Origin: Cavia porcellus
Taxonomy: Eukaryota; Chordata; Mammalia; Rodentia; Caviidae
Assembly (NCBI RefSeq): GCF_034190915.1
Contig: NW_026947491.1
Location: 26,352,101 to 26,416,100 of the forward strand
DNA length: 64,000 bases
Direction of reading: 5' to 3'
The position numbers were made by a program, and so were the translations under genes. The first letter of the stretch is position 1; each line of letters opens with the position of its first letter. Of the stretch, positions 1-10,804 are shown one piece after another. Below the pieces are notes generated by a model. It made no database searches and was not told the DNA's origin. It saw only the letters and a program-made list of their open reading frames with translations.

Positions 1-293
1 GTAATCAGCAGACTCCAAAGAAGAGTGGCACAGCAGAGGAGCAACAGTTCATGGCAGCCAGAAGACAGCAAACACAGAAAGATCCAAAAGGGAAGAGCAC
101 AAGAGATTCTTTCTGTCCCTTATATTGTAGGTAGGCCACCCAATCTAGGGTGGATGTAGCACTCACTCCCTTAATCCCAGCACTAGAGAATGAATCAGTT
201 GCAATTTTTAGATTCAGTCACCTCCAAAAATTGTGCCCCCATGACTGCATGAGGCTTTGGGGGACATCTAGATACAAACCATAACGTTCCACA
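1..293 (-). mobile_element. MaLR-type LTR (3' LTR, cut by window start)
   Basis: This stretch matches the LTR at 1764-2149 in the same orientation, and the reverse complement of the LTR at 6417-6801. Shared blocks include the paired phrases around catgactgcatgaggctttg. The inner end is at about 293 (ccaca, so TGTGG on the minus strand). About 90 bp of the LTR should lie upstream of the window. It is the 3' LTR of a minus-strand provirus. Assignment to ERVL-MaLR rests on general LTR resemblance and the Leu-like primer site of the partner LTR. Confidence 0.7.
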
Positions 294-1763
294 CCTGTCC
301 CCCCAAAGAATCATGCACATCACTTTATGCAAAAGGCATTTTAGTCCATCTCTAAGAGTTGCCAAAGTCCTAACGCTTTCAGCATTACTGAGAAGCCCAA
401 GTCCCAAGTTTCCTCTGAGATGCAAAGAAAAACTATTTGAGTCCCTGTACAAATGGAAAGTCAAACACTTCCAACATTCAATGGCACAGGATAAAATTAC
501 CATTCCAAAAGATACAAACAGGGATTCAAAACATTGAGACCAAAGCAAGTCCAAAATCGAACAGGGCAAACATTAAGTCCCACATGGGCCATCCAAAGTA
601 ATCTGTGAAAAATTGTGAGCTACATGACTCTGTCCCTATGCACTTTTAGTGATTGTAGCTCCTGTGGCTTCTCTCTTAAGCCCACATTGCTCTCTCCTTT
701 GCTTCCTCAAATGATCCACATTCCTGACTTCTCCAAACTTCTGAGATCTCCACTTCACCTTTAACTTCACACTCACAGATTCACACACTACTCTCTCAGG
801 AACACACTACCTGACCTTCCAGAACTTCTTCTGAAATCTTGGCAGAAAACTTCTTACCCTCAGAACTCTTGCATTCTGCAGGCACCCAAAACTAGCACCA
901 CATGGAGAATGTCAAGATCTGCTGCCAACTGGAGCAGTTGCCTCCTTTCTATTGATTACAGAGATTCAATGCCTGGATTGCTGAGCACTCTGAATCCAAT
1001 TCTGAGGAACAAATTCTTTGTGCTGCCACCATTGTGGAAACTGGTGTGGTCATTACCATTCCAGAACCTGGTGTAGCTGCTGCCATTCTGGAACATGGTG
1101 ATGTGTGGCTTTGTCATCACAACAAAGTCATTCAGTTTTGCAATTTGGAGGCTGCAAAGGATAGGAACTCACTGCTTCTTGTGATGCCTAAAGGCCTTCT
1201 TTCATGTTCTCCTGTTCCTTCTCAGCAGTCAAGATCTTCTCAGCTGTATCTTTCCAATCCACAACTTTATTGGAGTTTTTATTCTAGCCAAACTCAAAAC
1301 ATTTTAGATCATTCTACTGGGCTCTTTGCTCTTGATTTGCAACATAAATCTGGTTAAAAGCCTCCAACAATAGCCATGCCACAGCTTCAACATTGGACTG
1401 CTTTAAAATTTCTTCTCCATGTTAATTAGTCCACTTCCCTTAATCCTAGCCTCAAGCAAAGTTTCTAAACGTGAGTAAAATGTAGACAAACATTCTGCCA
1501 AGCTATCATCTGGACTCCAACAAATCAGTGCAGGCTTTCTTCCCAACAGAAAGCTCCTGAGCCTGGTTTTTACAGATTTTCTGGTCTTCTCAGCTTGAAC
1601 CAGAATCTCCCATACAGAGCAGCCCAAGGTATTCCAGTTCTATTCCTTCAGATGCCATCTCTGAACCTTTTGGGACTCTTCCCACAAGCCATTCTCAAAA
1701 GCTCTTGAACCACATGGTCAGGTAGAGTCACAGAAATAACCATAATTCTCTGGTATCAAATTC
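294..1763 (-). mobile_element. MaLR internal region, non-coding
   Basis: Sequence between two same-orientation LTRs. No retroviral protein can be read on the minus strand; the short plus-strand ORFs have no recognisable domain. Next to the 5' LTR (just below 1764) the minus strand reads TTTGATACCAGAGAATTA, resembling a tRNA-Leu primer-binding site (TGGTACCAG...), which fits ERVL/MaLR elements. Internal length of about 1.5 kb fits a non-autonomous MaLR. Confidence 0.55.
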
Positions 1764-2149
1764 TGTGTTGGTAGCTTTTCTCTCATTGCTGAGACAAAAT
1801 ACTTGATGCCCAAAATTAAGGAAGAAAAGGTTTATTTAGTTCACAGTTTGCAGAGGTTTCAGTCCATAATCAATTGGCTACAAGGCAAGGTGGCATAGCA
1901 GAAGGTATCAGTTCACGGTGGCAGAAGACAGCAAAAGCAACAAGAGCAAAAAGGAAGGAGAGACAAGACTCTTTCTGTTCCTTATAGTGTATGTAGGCTA
2001 CCCACCCTGGGGTGACTGTAGCGCTCACACCCATAATTATGGCTCTAGACAATGAATCAATCACAAACTCTAGATTCAGCCACCTCTGAAAAGTTCATTT
2101 CCATGACTGCATGAGGCTTTGGGATGACATCCAGACACAAAGCATTACA
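1764..2149 (-). mobile_element. MaLR-type LTR (5' LTR)
   Basis: 386 bp with TG...CA ends on the minus strand (TGTAATGC ... CAACACA). It has the same length and block order as the solo LTR at 6417-6801 (385 bp). With 1-293 it brackets a small provirus. Confidence 0.7.
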
Positions 2150-2161
2150 GGACTATTCATC

Positions 2162-2312
2162 AAAGTGTAAAGAAAGAGAAAGAGGAAAAAGTAGGTAGAG
2201 GAGGAGAAAGCAGAGAAAGGGAACAAGAGGCAGAGAAAGAAGGAAAAGGTGGACAAAGAGGCAGAGGCAGAAAGGAAAGAGAGGGGAAGTGGAGGAAGGA
2301 AGAGGAGGTGCA
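2162..2312. repeat. Purine-rich low-complexity tract
   Basis: About 150 bp consisting almost only of A and G on the plus strand (degenerate GA/GGA runs). It lies just outside the MaLR 5' LTR. There is no clean period. The minus-strand ORF through it is a composition artefact (Leu/Ser/Phe only). Confidence 0.85.
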
Positions 2313-2359
2313 CAGGAAAAGCATTGGTCTGTGAATTACTGCATGAGGGAGATCGAATT

Positions 2360-2600
2360 TTTACTTTCTTGACAGGTGTTTTTGATGAAAGAAGTTCTTG
2401 AGTTTAAAGAAGCCCAACATATTGATCCTTTTAAATTAGAGATCTTAATATTTTGTCTTTCACATTTAGCTTTATGATCCATCTAAATTGACTCTTGTGT
2501 GAGGTGTTAAGGTAGGGATCCAATTTCATTAGTTTTTCCTTTATTTCCATGTTGACATTTAATTGACTCACATTATTTACTCAAATAGCCTACCTTCTCC
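2360..2600. mobile_element. Ancient L1M-like fragment
   Basis: Phrases such as aggtagggatccaatttcatt, preceded by tttatgatccatctaaattga, resemble a widely dispersed old mammalian L1 segment. It is too decayed to orient or to name a subfamily. Confidence 0.4.
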
Positions 2601-3397
2601 CCATCCTGCAGCTGCATCTGATCAGTGTATGTAATTATGCAGAAAAGTACAAAGTCAGCTTTTTAATAAGTCAACTCTAGGAGTTGGTCTGTTTCTAACT
2701 TTGACCTCTTTTGCTGTTCTTGCTATTAATCCAGCAACACCCCGCCACTTTGACTATTATGCAGATGACAAAACTCAAGTAACAAAAGAATAGAACTGGG
2801 AAGAACACATGTCACTATTTAAATCTTAGGAGTTTGCATGTTGGGCACAGTACAGAAAAATGTAAGACTTCATGAGAATTATGCCTTTAGTAAGGCGTAC
2901 TTTAGTAACGCCTGGTGCTATGTCGTCAAATCTGGGGTGGGGGGTGCTAGTTGTACTACACTGAGAGTAGAGCATACTTAGGCTTAGGTAAGGGCAGATT
3001 GGCCTTTTCTAAAGTTACCAGTAGAGTAGATAAAAAAATTGAAGCTCAAGATTCTACTGGACTCCTGGACCATAATTCCTAAGAAAAACCTCACATGCAG
3101 ATAAATCTCCAAAATTATGATCAATGAGAACAGTAGGTAAGTGTAAGAATAATTAAATTAGAACAATTTCTCATGTTTGAAATTTGACCCATTTTTTAAA
3201 AATAGCAGAGGAAAACTAAAGGCAACTGCAGCAAGAAAAATGTAATTGTTTGCTTAATTATGATTCCTGTAGATGATAAAATACTATTCAACCATAAGAT
3301 ATTATAATATAGCAGAATATTTAACTGTATAGTAAAACTTACATCATTTTTAAAGCTATTATACAGATTGAGAGATATAACATAACCCAAATTTATG
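2601..3397. other. No recognisable feature
   Basis: AT-rich DNA without a credible ORF or repeat that I can name. It ends at the ERV target site. Confidence 0.6.
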
Positions 3398-3403
3398 TTA
3401 AAT

Positions 3404-3841
3404 TGTCGGGGTCGCTCCCGGCCGGCAGGAAAGACACACGACAAAGTCTGGCGGTGTGCAACCTTGCCTTTATTTATCTCCGCGTGGGCCCCGCGAGGCC
3501 TCCACTCTGCCACCAGCCCTTTCTCGCCGGTGGACTTTTTCTATCTCTCTCTGTGCTTTCTCTGTGCTTCTCCCTTGTGGCGGGAGAGGCATTTACTTTT
3601 ATAGGGTAACAGTGGCCAATCAGTTCAAAGCGCACGATGCGGGCTGATTGGCTAACATCAGTTGTTGCTAGGCAGACTATCTTACAGAGCGGGTTGTTTA
3701 AGTCGCCAGCGCAATCAGGGGGCAGGAAGCAGGCGCCAACTTGACTCACTCGATGGGAGGGGCAATCTAGCTCAGGCTCCGCTCCCACCCACAGGCCCTA
3801 CGTCCGCCAAGTAAGGCGACCGGTGTCGGCGGCTCCCAACA
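3404..3841 (-). mobile_element. ERV 3' LTR
   Basis: 438 bp, TG...CA. On the minus strand it carries CCAAT-type boxes (ccaatcag near 3616 in inverse orientation and attggc near 3645), TATAAAAG at 3596-3603, and AATAAA at 3469-3474, in the order expected for U3-R-U5. The differences from the partner LTR include transitions at CpG sites, as expected from methylation-driven decay. Confidence 0.93.
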
Positions 3842-3855
3842 TCTCCCCCTATTTT
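3842..3855 (-). promoter_or_regulatory. Polypurine tract of the ERV
   Basis: The minus strand reads AATAGGGGGAGA directly before the 3' LTR TGTT. This is the expected plus-strand primer site and confirms the provirus orientation. Confidence 0.85.
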
Positions 3856-4253
3856 ATTTACTTTGAATGAATGTATGCATCGCAGCCCGCCCTGGATCGA
3901 GTGCAGAGGCTTATGCCCTGTGTTGAGGCCCACCGTAGGCCCTTGGCTTGGACCCTGGTCGGCCGCCCCCGGGTCCGCCAAGGCCTTGAGACCCTCGTCC
4001 TTTTTCCAGGGCCAGGAGTGAACTGGACGGAACCTGGATGCACATAGGCATGCACTCATGCCCCTCCGTGTGATCCCCTCGGAGAGGCATCTAGATCTGG
4101 TTAGATTCTAGTAATCCAGCGGCTTTCGTGCGCCATGGGGTAGGGCCTGGCTTAGGTCGAGTCGTGCTGGGGAGGCACGCTCTTACCCGTCATTGACTCA
4201 CCTACCCTGCTGTGTGGTGTCAATAGGGAAGGAGTGCGGAAGACCCGCCACAC

Positions 4254-4528
4254 CTAGACCCGGTCGTAGGCCAGTCGAGCGAGCCATGCGTAAGCCTGGG
4301 GGTCATTGTGCCCATCACGGGCTGCTGCCAGGGCCGCATGGGCAACCAGGCGTACTTGACGCCGGGCCGCCGCAAGGCGCCCATTAATAAATGATGTGAC
4401 CCATCGGAGCAAGCATGGTCCTATAAGCAGGAGCAAGAACAAGGAGCATAGAGGGCCTAACAAGGGTAGCACATAGGGGAGCAAGCCGTTCCAGGCTCCC
4501 CAAAAGGGATTATCCTGCAGTTCTTTTA
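4254..4528 (-). pseudogene. env: env transmembrane subunit C-terminal remnant
   Basis: The frame, read back from about 4528, gives a segment with NPFWG, then a hydrophobic stretch containing PLCSLFLLLLIGPC, a basic Arg-rich tail and a stop at 4254. This matches the membrane anchor and cytoplasmic tail of class D/gamma-type retroviral TM proteins. A stop lies just upstream in frame; SU and most TM ectodomain are absent through deletion. The listed frame has no own ATG. The remnant cannot act in entry. The 410 bp between it and the 3' LTR is env 3' untranslated sequence. Confidence 0.8.
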
Positions 4529-4750
4529 GGGCTCATCTTGTTGTTGGGTCTGTGGTTGGCCTCTGGTGGAACAGGCCTGATCTTCAGTCGAGGGACTTGT
4601 CGCGTCAACCTCTCTGGGACCCACAGTGGTTTTCGTCCCGGTTCCTGTGGAAAAACACAAACCGCGCCTCGGTTCCAGCTAACCACCGGATCCGGGCCCA
4701 TCCATTGTCATGCCATAGATAACCGCGCCTTTGGAGGCAGGCCTTGGCTT
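4510..4750 (-). pseudogene. pol: pol integrase C-terminal remnant
   Basis: The minus frame includes [18 protein letters not shown] and PLWVPERL, the signature of the integrase C-terminal DNA-binding domain of betaretroviruses. The rest of pol is missing upstream, where the SINE tail begins. The frame runs to a stop at 4510, overlapping the start of the env remnant; pol/env overlap is normal in this group, but here the env frame joined is TM, so a second deletion removed SU. Confidence 0.75.
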
Positions 4751-4756
4751 ACTCCC

Positions 4757-4900
4757 CCTTTTTATTTTTTATTTTTTATTTTTTTTATTTTTTGTCTTTT
4801 TCGTTTTTTTTTTTTTTTTTTTATCGGTGCCAGGGATCGAACTCGCGATTGCCTGCTTACAAGGCAGGCGCTTATGCCGCTAAGCTAAATCCCCAGCCCC
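4757..4900 (-). mobile_element. ID-type SINE with long A-rich tail
   Basis: The minus strand begins GGGGCTGGGGATTTAGC and contains the B box GAGTTCGATCCCTGGCACC, followed by a long heterogeneous A-rich tail (plus-strand T-rich 4757-4822). It is tRNA-derived and transcribed by RNA polymerase III. It sits exactly between the gag remnant and the integrase remnant, so it may mark the deletion junction. I cannot identify a clean target duplication. Confidence 0.9.
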
Positions 4901-4923
4901 CGTTTCCTCGACCGGCGTTTTTC

Positions 4924-5487
4924 TCAGCCTGCTCGGCAGAGTAGCCGCCCATGAAAATACCGTCCGCCCCGCGGCGCAACGTCATAGGACGGCGGTCGCG
5001 ACAGAGTGGAACGGGGCGTCACTTCCTGTGCCGGCTGAGAGAAGGGAGGGTTCCCTGTAGCGGCCTCTCGGCGGGGAGCCGCTTCTGGAGAAGAGCTCCA
5101 GGGCGGAGCGGATGGCTCTCTATTTCCTCCCCGCCAGAGGGCTCTCGGGGGCCCTTTCTCCTCTCTCTGCTTTTTTCGAGCGGCGCACGCACACAATTCG
5201 CGGCGCAACTCGGCATAGGAGTCAAGGCACGCATGTATCATTTCCCACAGGGGGCGAATAGCCGGCGAAATATCGCCTCCCAATTCCGCCGAGGCGAGGT
5301 CCCCGCCTAACTTCTCCCATGACGGCAGGTTTAAATGCCCTGTGGGTAAAAACCATGGAGCCACCCTATCTACCTCTGCTATGAATAGTTTCAGTGTTTT
5401 TTGACCTACCCTGAGGTCTCTAGCTTTTAAAAGCTTCCTAAGGGCCTTTACCAAGGGCCGCGCCTCCGCGCTCGGTAAATTACCCAT
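4924..5487 (-). pseudogene. gag: gag remnant (matrix region plus PPxY linker)
   Basis: 187 residues from the ATG at 5487, chosen because it gives MGNLPS, a standard N-myristoylation context; the open frame also has an upstream TTG, which I reject. Residues about 1-105 match betaretroviral matrix proteins (LLKARDLRVG, then PWFLPTGHLNLPSW). A Pro/Arg-rich linker follows with PPSY, a PPxY late-domain motif. The frame stops at 4924, before any capsid sequence. The product, if made, would be a membrane-targeted matrix fragment only. Surrounding structure supports truncation by internal deletion. Confidence 0.82.
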
Positions 5488-5677
5488 CCTCAACCTCTAA
5501 GGGCTGTAACTCACCGCGTGTGACTTAAAGAACCCGTCACCTACGCGTGAGCCTGAGGGGAGTCTAAAAGCCCTGTAGGTGCGCGCCACCCAGAGCCCAG
5601 GCTTATCCCCAACTCACCTGTCCGGCAGCACCACGCTGGAGCATTGCACACCACCGCCGTGTCTCGGGGTTGATCAG

Positions 5678-5695
5678 TCCCCGTGCGGGTCACCA
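5678..5695 (-). promoter_or_regulatory. Primer-binding site of the ERV
   Basis: Two bases inside the 5' LTR, the minus strand reads TGGTGACCCGCACGGGGA. The first nine bases fit the 3' end of tRNA-Trp and later bases fit less well. Position and the TGG start support a primer site; the tRNA identity is tentative. Confidence 0.6.
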
Positions 5696-5697
5696 AA

Positions 5698-6135
5698 TGT
5701 CGGGGTCGCTCCCGGCCGGCAGGAAAGACACACGACAAAGTCTGGCGGTGTGCAACCTTGCCTTTATTTGTCTCCGCGTGGGCCCCGCGAGGCCTCCGCT
5801 CTGTCACCAGCCCTTTCTCGCCGGTGGACTTTCTCTATCTCTCTCTGTGCTTCCTCTGTGCTTCTCCCTTGTGGCGGGAGAGGCATTTACTTTTATAGGG
5901 TAACAGTGGCCAATCAGTTCAAAGCGCGTGATGCGGGCTGATTGGCTAACATCAGTTGTTGCTAGGCAGACTATCTTACAGAGCGGGTTGTTTAAGTCGC
6001 CAGCGCAATCAGGGGGCAGGAAGCAGGCGCCAACTTGACTCACTCGATGGGAGGGGCAATCTAGCTCAGGCTCCGCTCCCACCCACAGGCCCTACGTCCG
6101 CCAAGTAAGGCGACCGGTGTCGGCGGCTCCCAACA
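5698..6135 (-). mobile_element. ERV 5' LTR with promoter elements
   Basis: 438 bp, same length as the 3' LTR. The minus strand carries TATAAAAG (5890-5897), CCAAT-type boxes upstream (about 5910 and 5940), and AATAAA (5763-5768). Transcription would run toward lower coordinates through the gag remnant. No promoter-destroying lesion is visible. Confidence 0.92.
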
Positions 6136-6416
6136 TTAAATAAAATGCATTTAAATACACAGATATAAGACTATGATAAATATACCCGAGTATTCATAGT
6201 GGTTATTTCTGGGGGTTAGACTATTTCCCTTTTTTATATTCTTGTGAATATCTTCAACAACCAGCACTATTTTTAATCATATCAGAAAACCAATTGCTTT
6301 GTTTCACTGTAGAATACACCTACCCTTCCTTTTGCCAGTGGTAACAGTAGGCTAGCATACTTATTATTGATACAGGACATTCCTAAATGGTATACATAAT
6401 TATACAGAAATGGCAC

Positions 6417-6801
6417 TGTTGTGATTTGTGTCTGGATGTCCCCCCAAAGCCTCATGCAGTCATAGAGAGAAGTCTTACAAAGATGGCTGAATCTAGCTAG
6501 ATGTGATTGGTTCATTATCTAGTGCTGAGGTTGGCAGAGTAAATGCTGCACCAACCCTGGGGTAAGTAACTTGAATACAATATAAGGAAGGGAAATCAAC
6601 TTCCTTCTCCCTTTTGTCCTTTCACTCCTGTCACTTGCAGATGCCCTGAACAGTTGCCCTTCTGTAATCTGTCACCCTGCCTTGGAGCCAGTTGAGTATG
6701 GACTGAAACCTTCACACACTATAAGTTAAATGAACCTTTCTTCCCCTAATTTTGGGGGTTGGGTGTATTGCCTCATCAATGAGAGAAAAGTAACCAAAAC
6801 A
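6417..6801 (+). mobile_element. MaLR-type solo LTR
   Basis: 385 bp from TGTTGTGATTTGTG to CCAAAACA, matching in reverse the LTR pair at 1-2149. Flanks ggcac and ggtgc could be a decayed 5-bp duplication, the size expected for ERVL. An AATGAACC stretch lies where the poly(A) signal of this family usually sits (about 6729). Confidence 0.75.
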
Positions 6802-7555
6802 GGTGCCAAAGGCAATGATTCAATAAAAGGTTTATAAACAGTTTTCATATTTTATGAAATCTTCTTACCCTAAACTCTAATTTCTTCCAGAGACATGGTC
6901 CACCTCCTTTTGTATAAATGACAATCCAGAGAAACTGTGTAATAACTGTGTTTTAAACTGCTGAGTGGACAAAACATGGCTCAGAAGCAGTAAGTATTAC
7001 AACAATTACCTTAGATACAAATTGGATCTCAGTATCATGGCCTCTATCTACTTCCCTTTTGGTTACTTCATTACATTCTATGCTGTGACTGCCCGAAATT
7101 TCATTGTGTGTGGAAGATGATTAGATCCCAAAGGTGCTGTCCTTATCAAAAGATTAACTAATGATCTCACAACACACCTACCATCCTGGATCAAGGGTTT
7201 GTCTTAACCTTAGAGCTATATTTCAGCATTTCTGATGTGAAGAATTAACACAGTCATATGGGGAACCAAGAGGTTTTGTTGGAGTGGAGCATTCAATCTT
7301 AGCGAGACATAGCTAGATCCATATCTTTCATTCCTCAGAGAACACAGAAAACCTACAAAATATCATTCATCTTAGACAGTAAGCAAGGACTAGGAATGAA
7401 GGAAGTTTCATACATTTATCATGCTTTAGACTAGAGATGGAGTGGGAGTAACAAAGAAAGGGCATAGTCCTGGGCCATGAAGGTTTTTTGTATAACATAG
7501 AGAAGAATCAACAAACGAAGTCATGAAGATTTCTTTCAAAGAAAGTTATTTTAGA
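6802..7555. other. No recognisable feature
   Basis: No named repeat or convincing ORF seen. Confidence 0.6.
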
Positions 7556-7640
7556 TGACTGGTAGAAAGGGATCTGAGGTGGGCTTCTCCTCCTCCCATT
7601 GATTGGGAGCTGCTGTGGGGAGAGAGAGAGAGATAGAGAC

Positions 7641-7699
<59 letters not shown>

Positions 7700-7797
7700 A
7701 GATGAGAACCTCTCCCTGCCATTGATTGGGAACTGCTGTGACTGGTGAGAGAGAGATCCAAGATGGGCTCTTCTTGCCATTGATCAGGAGTTTCTGT
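7556..7797. repeat. Degenerate ~60-bp minisatellite with (GA)n expansion
   Basis: Three degenerate units each end in ccattgat(c/t)gggag(c/t)tgctgtg-like sequence (near 7597-7616, 7719-7740 and 7776-7799). The second unit holds a pure (GA)n run of roughly 50 bp (about 7644-7694). The array abuts the 5' truncation point of the L1 that follows. Confidence 0.8.
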
Positions 7798-10700
7798 GAC
7801 TGGCAGACTAGCACAGTGGGTCAATAAGCAAGATCCAACAATATGCTGCATACAAGAAATACATTTAACTCAAAAAGAAATTCATAAAATGCAAGTCAAA
7901 GGATAGAAAACAATACTGCATGTAACAGGAACCCCCCAAAAAGCAGGTGTAGCTAATTTATTTGCAGACAAAGTGAATTTCAAGCCAATACTGATTAAGA
8001 GATATTTAAAAAAAAGGTCATTACATCTTTGTAAAGGGAACAATTCAAGAAGAACAGATAACAATCATAACTACATGTGCAACTAATACCAGTGCACCCT
8101 ACTATAGAAAACAAATACTAACAGGCATGAAAAATCAAATAAACTCTAATACAATTGTATTGGGAGATCACAATAGCCCACAAAAACACAGATCAACTAG
8201 ACAAAAATCAATAATTAAATATTAAAAATGAACCAAACTGTTGAACAAATGGACTTAGTAGATGTCTATAGTGTTCCATCATACAACATCAGAATACATA
8301 TTCTCCTGAGCTGCACAAGGGACATTCTTCAAAATAGACCATATGCTGACTCATAGAATATGCTTAAATAAATCCAAGAGTTGAAATTATCCCATGTATA
8401 CTATTCCACAGTGCACTGAAGTTGGAAATCCATGGCAAAAGAAATTACAAGAAGTTCATAAAAATGTGGAAATTAAATAGCACCCTACTGAACAACCAAT
8501 GAATCACAGATGAAATTAAATAAGAAATGGATGGTTTTTACAAGTGAATGATAATGGCAGTACAATATATCATAACTTATGGGACAAAATGAAAGCAGTC
8601 TTAAAAGGGAAATTCATAGCAGTTAACACCCATATCAGGAAAACAGAGCAAGTGAAAGTAAATATTAATGGTGAACCTCAAACTTCTAGAAAGAGAAGAG
8701 CAGGCCAAGCCAAAAACTAAAATGAAGGAGATTATAAAGATCATAGCAGAAATTAATTCATTGGAGACTGAAAAAACAATACAAAGAATCAATGAATTGA
8801 AGAGTTAGTTCTTTCAAAGATTTTAAACACCCTTATCCAACCATATCAAAAAAAAAGGAATGACTCAAAACCATGCAATTAGGAATGAAAAAGGTGAGGT
8901 GAAATCACAATAGATCCTGCAGAAATCCAGAAGATCATTTATATCTACTTTGAAAATTTTCTAACAAGATGAAAAATACAGAAGAAATGGACAGATTCTT
9001 AGATACATATGAATAACCAAAGCTGAATAAGGAAGTTATAAAAATTCTAAATAAATCTGTATCAATCAATGAAGTTGAAGGCATAGTTAAAAACCTACCA
9101 ACAAATAAAAGCCCAGGCCCTGATGGAGTCACTGCTAAATTCTATAAAAAATTTAGAAAATATCTAACACCACTTCTCAAGCTCGTTAATGAAATTGAAA
9201 GGGAAGCAATAGTCCCAAATTCATTCGTGGAGGCAAGCATTACCCTAATACCAAAACCAAAGAAGGATCCAACTAAGAAAGAAAATTACAGGCCAATTTC
9301 CCTAATGAACAGAGATGCAAAAATCCTCAGTAAGATACTGGAAAACATAATACAGCAAATCATCAAGAAGATTATACACTATGATCGAGTGAATTCATCC
9401 CAGGGATACAGGGGATGGTTCAACATATGTAAATCAATAAATGTAATACACCATATTAACACAGCCATGAGGTCATATAATATACTCAATAGATTCAGAA
9501 GAAGCTTTTGACAAAGTCCAGACCCATTAATGATAAAAAAATATTACAGAAAAGTGGAATAGATGGTCTTTATCTCAATCTGAGAAATGCTATCTATGAC
9601 AAAGCAACAGATACCAGCATACTAAATAGACAAAACCTGAAAGTTTTCACTCTAAAGTCAGAAGCAAGACAAAATGTCCACTGTCTCCACTCTTATTCAG
9701 TGTAGTCCTGGAAATGTTCACCAGAGCAATGAGACAAGAGAAAGAAATAAAAGGAATAAAAATAGGAAAGAAAGTGGTTACATTATCACTATTTAAAGAT
9801 GACATGATACTCTACATAGAAAACCCCAAATACTCCACTAAAAAACTAGTAGATTTAATTAGCAAGTTTGCTAACATATCTGTATACAAAATCAACACTC
9901 AAAAATCAATAGTCTTCCTGTAGGCAAATAAGAAAATCACTTAGAGAGAAATCAGGGAAACAACACTTTTCACAATAGTATCCAAAAAATGAAATACCTA
10001 GCTATCAATTTAATGAAGGATATAAAAGACCTCTACATTGAAAATTACAGTACTCTGAAAAAGGAGATCAAAATGATATTAGAAAATGGAGAAATAGTCC
10101 ATGCTCTTGGGTAGGAAGAGCTAATATAATGAAAATGGTTATACTTCCAAAATTGTTATACAGATTGGGTGCAATCCCAATAAAATTTCCAATAGCATAT
10201 CTCACAGGATTAGAGAAAACAATCCTAAAATTCATATGGAACCAAAAGGGATCTAGAATAGCAAAAGCAATCCTGGGCAACAAAGAAAAGACAGGGGGCA
10301 TCAAAGTCCTGGACTTGAAATTGTACTATAAAGCTATTGTGACAAAAACAGAATGGTATTGTCAAAAAAAGACCCAAAGATCAATGGAAAAGATTAGAAG
10401 ATGCAGAAACAATTCCAGACACACTAAGCCAATGTATCTTTAACAACGTTACCAAACATAATCACTGGAAGAAAGATCCCTTCTTTAATAAATGGTGCTG
10501 GGAAAACTGGCTCTGCACATACTGAAGATTAAATTTGGATCCATGTCTTTCATTATGCACTAAACTAAATATGGAATAGATTAAAGATCTAAATATTAAA
10601 ACAGAAACGTTAAATTTGCTGGAAGATAGAGTAGGTAAAACCCTTGAGGACGTTGGTATTAGGCAAAGAATATGAACAAAACGCTGAAAGCACAGAAACT

Positions 10701-10804
10701 ATCACAAAGAATCAACAGCCTGGATCTCATCTTATTAAAAAGCTTTGCAGAGCAGGAGAAACCACAACAGAGTGAATAGACAATCCACAGAGTGGGAAAA
10801 AATG
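7798..10804 (+). pseudogene. Old L1 ORF2, 5'-truncated and decayed
   Basis: L1 ORF2 can be followed from the endonuclease region (cagactagcac...caacaatatgctgc, matching the [13 protein letters not shown] block) through the RT region (for example [27 protein letters not shown] at 9227-9310) and the C-terminal domain to about 10800. Many stops and frameshifts. The RT catalytic box is altered (LFKDDM at about 9795 in place of the usual FADDM). The 3' end is lost where the ORF1-only element begins. Confidence 0.85.

Larger units (their letters stand above)
3398..6141 (-). mobile_element. Betaretrovirus-like (IAP/ERV2 class) defective provirus
   Basis: A minus-strand provirus bounded by a 6-bp duplication, TTAAAT, at 3398-3403 and 6136-6141. 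The two 438-bp LTRs differ at seven positions by eye, all transitions. The LTR 5' end TGTTGGGAGCCGCCGACA closely resembles IAP-type LTRs, and a 6-bp duplication is usual for class II ERVs. The 1856-bp interior holds, in transcription order: primer site, gag matrix region, an ID SINE, the integrase C-terminus, the env TM tail and a polypurine tract. Capsid, nucleocapsid, protease, RT, most of integrase and env SU are gone, so the copy cannot encode its own replication proteins. The LTR promoter elements look intact. Confidence 0.93.

Noticed and set aside
2095..2313. 72-residue minus-strand ORF rich in Leu, Phe and Ser
   Set aside because: It is the complement of a purine-rich low-complexity tract; no domain.
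3474..4059. ORFs within and beside the ERV 3' LTR, repeated in the 5' LTR
   Set aside because: LTR sequence is non-coding; the duplicates simply reflect the two LTR copies. No superantigen-like motif seen.
4838..4900. tRNA-like gene with A and B boxes
   Set aside because: Part of an ID SINE with an A-rich tail; not a functional tRNA gene.
7508..7851. Minus-strand ORFs with long Ser-Leu repeats
   Set aside because: Translation of the (GA)n microsatellite.
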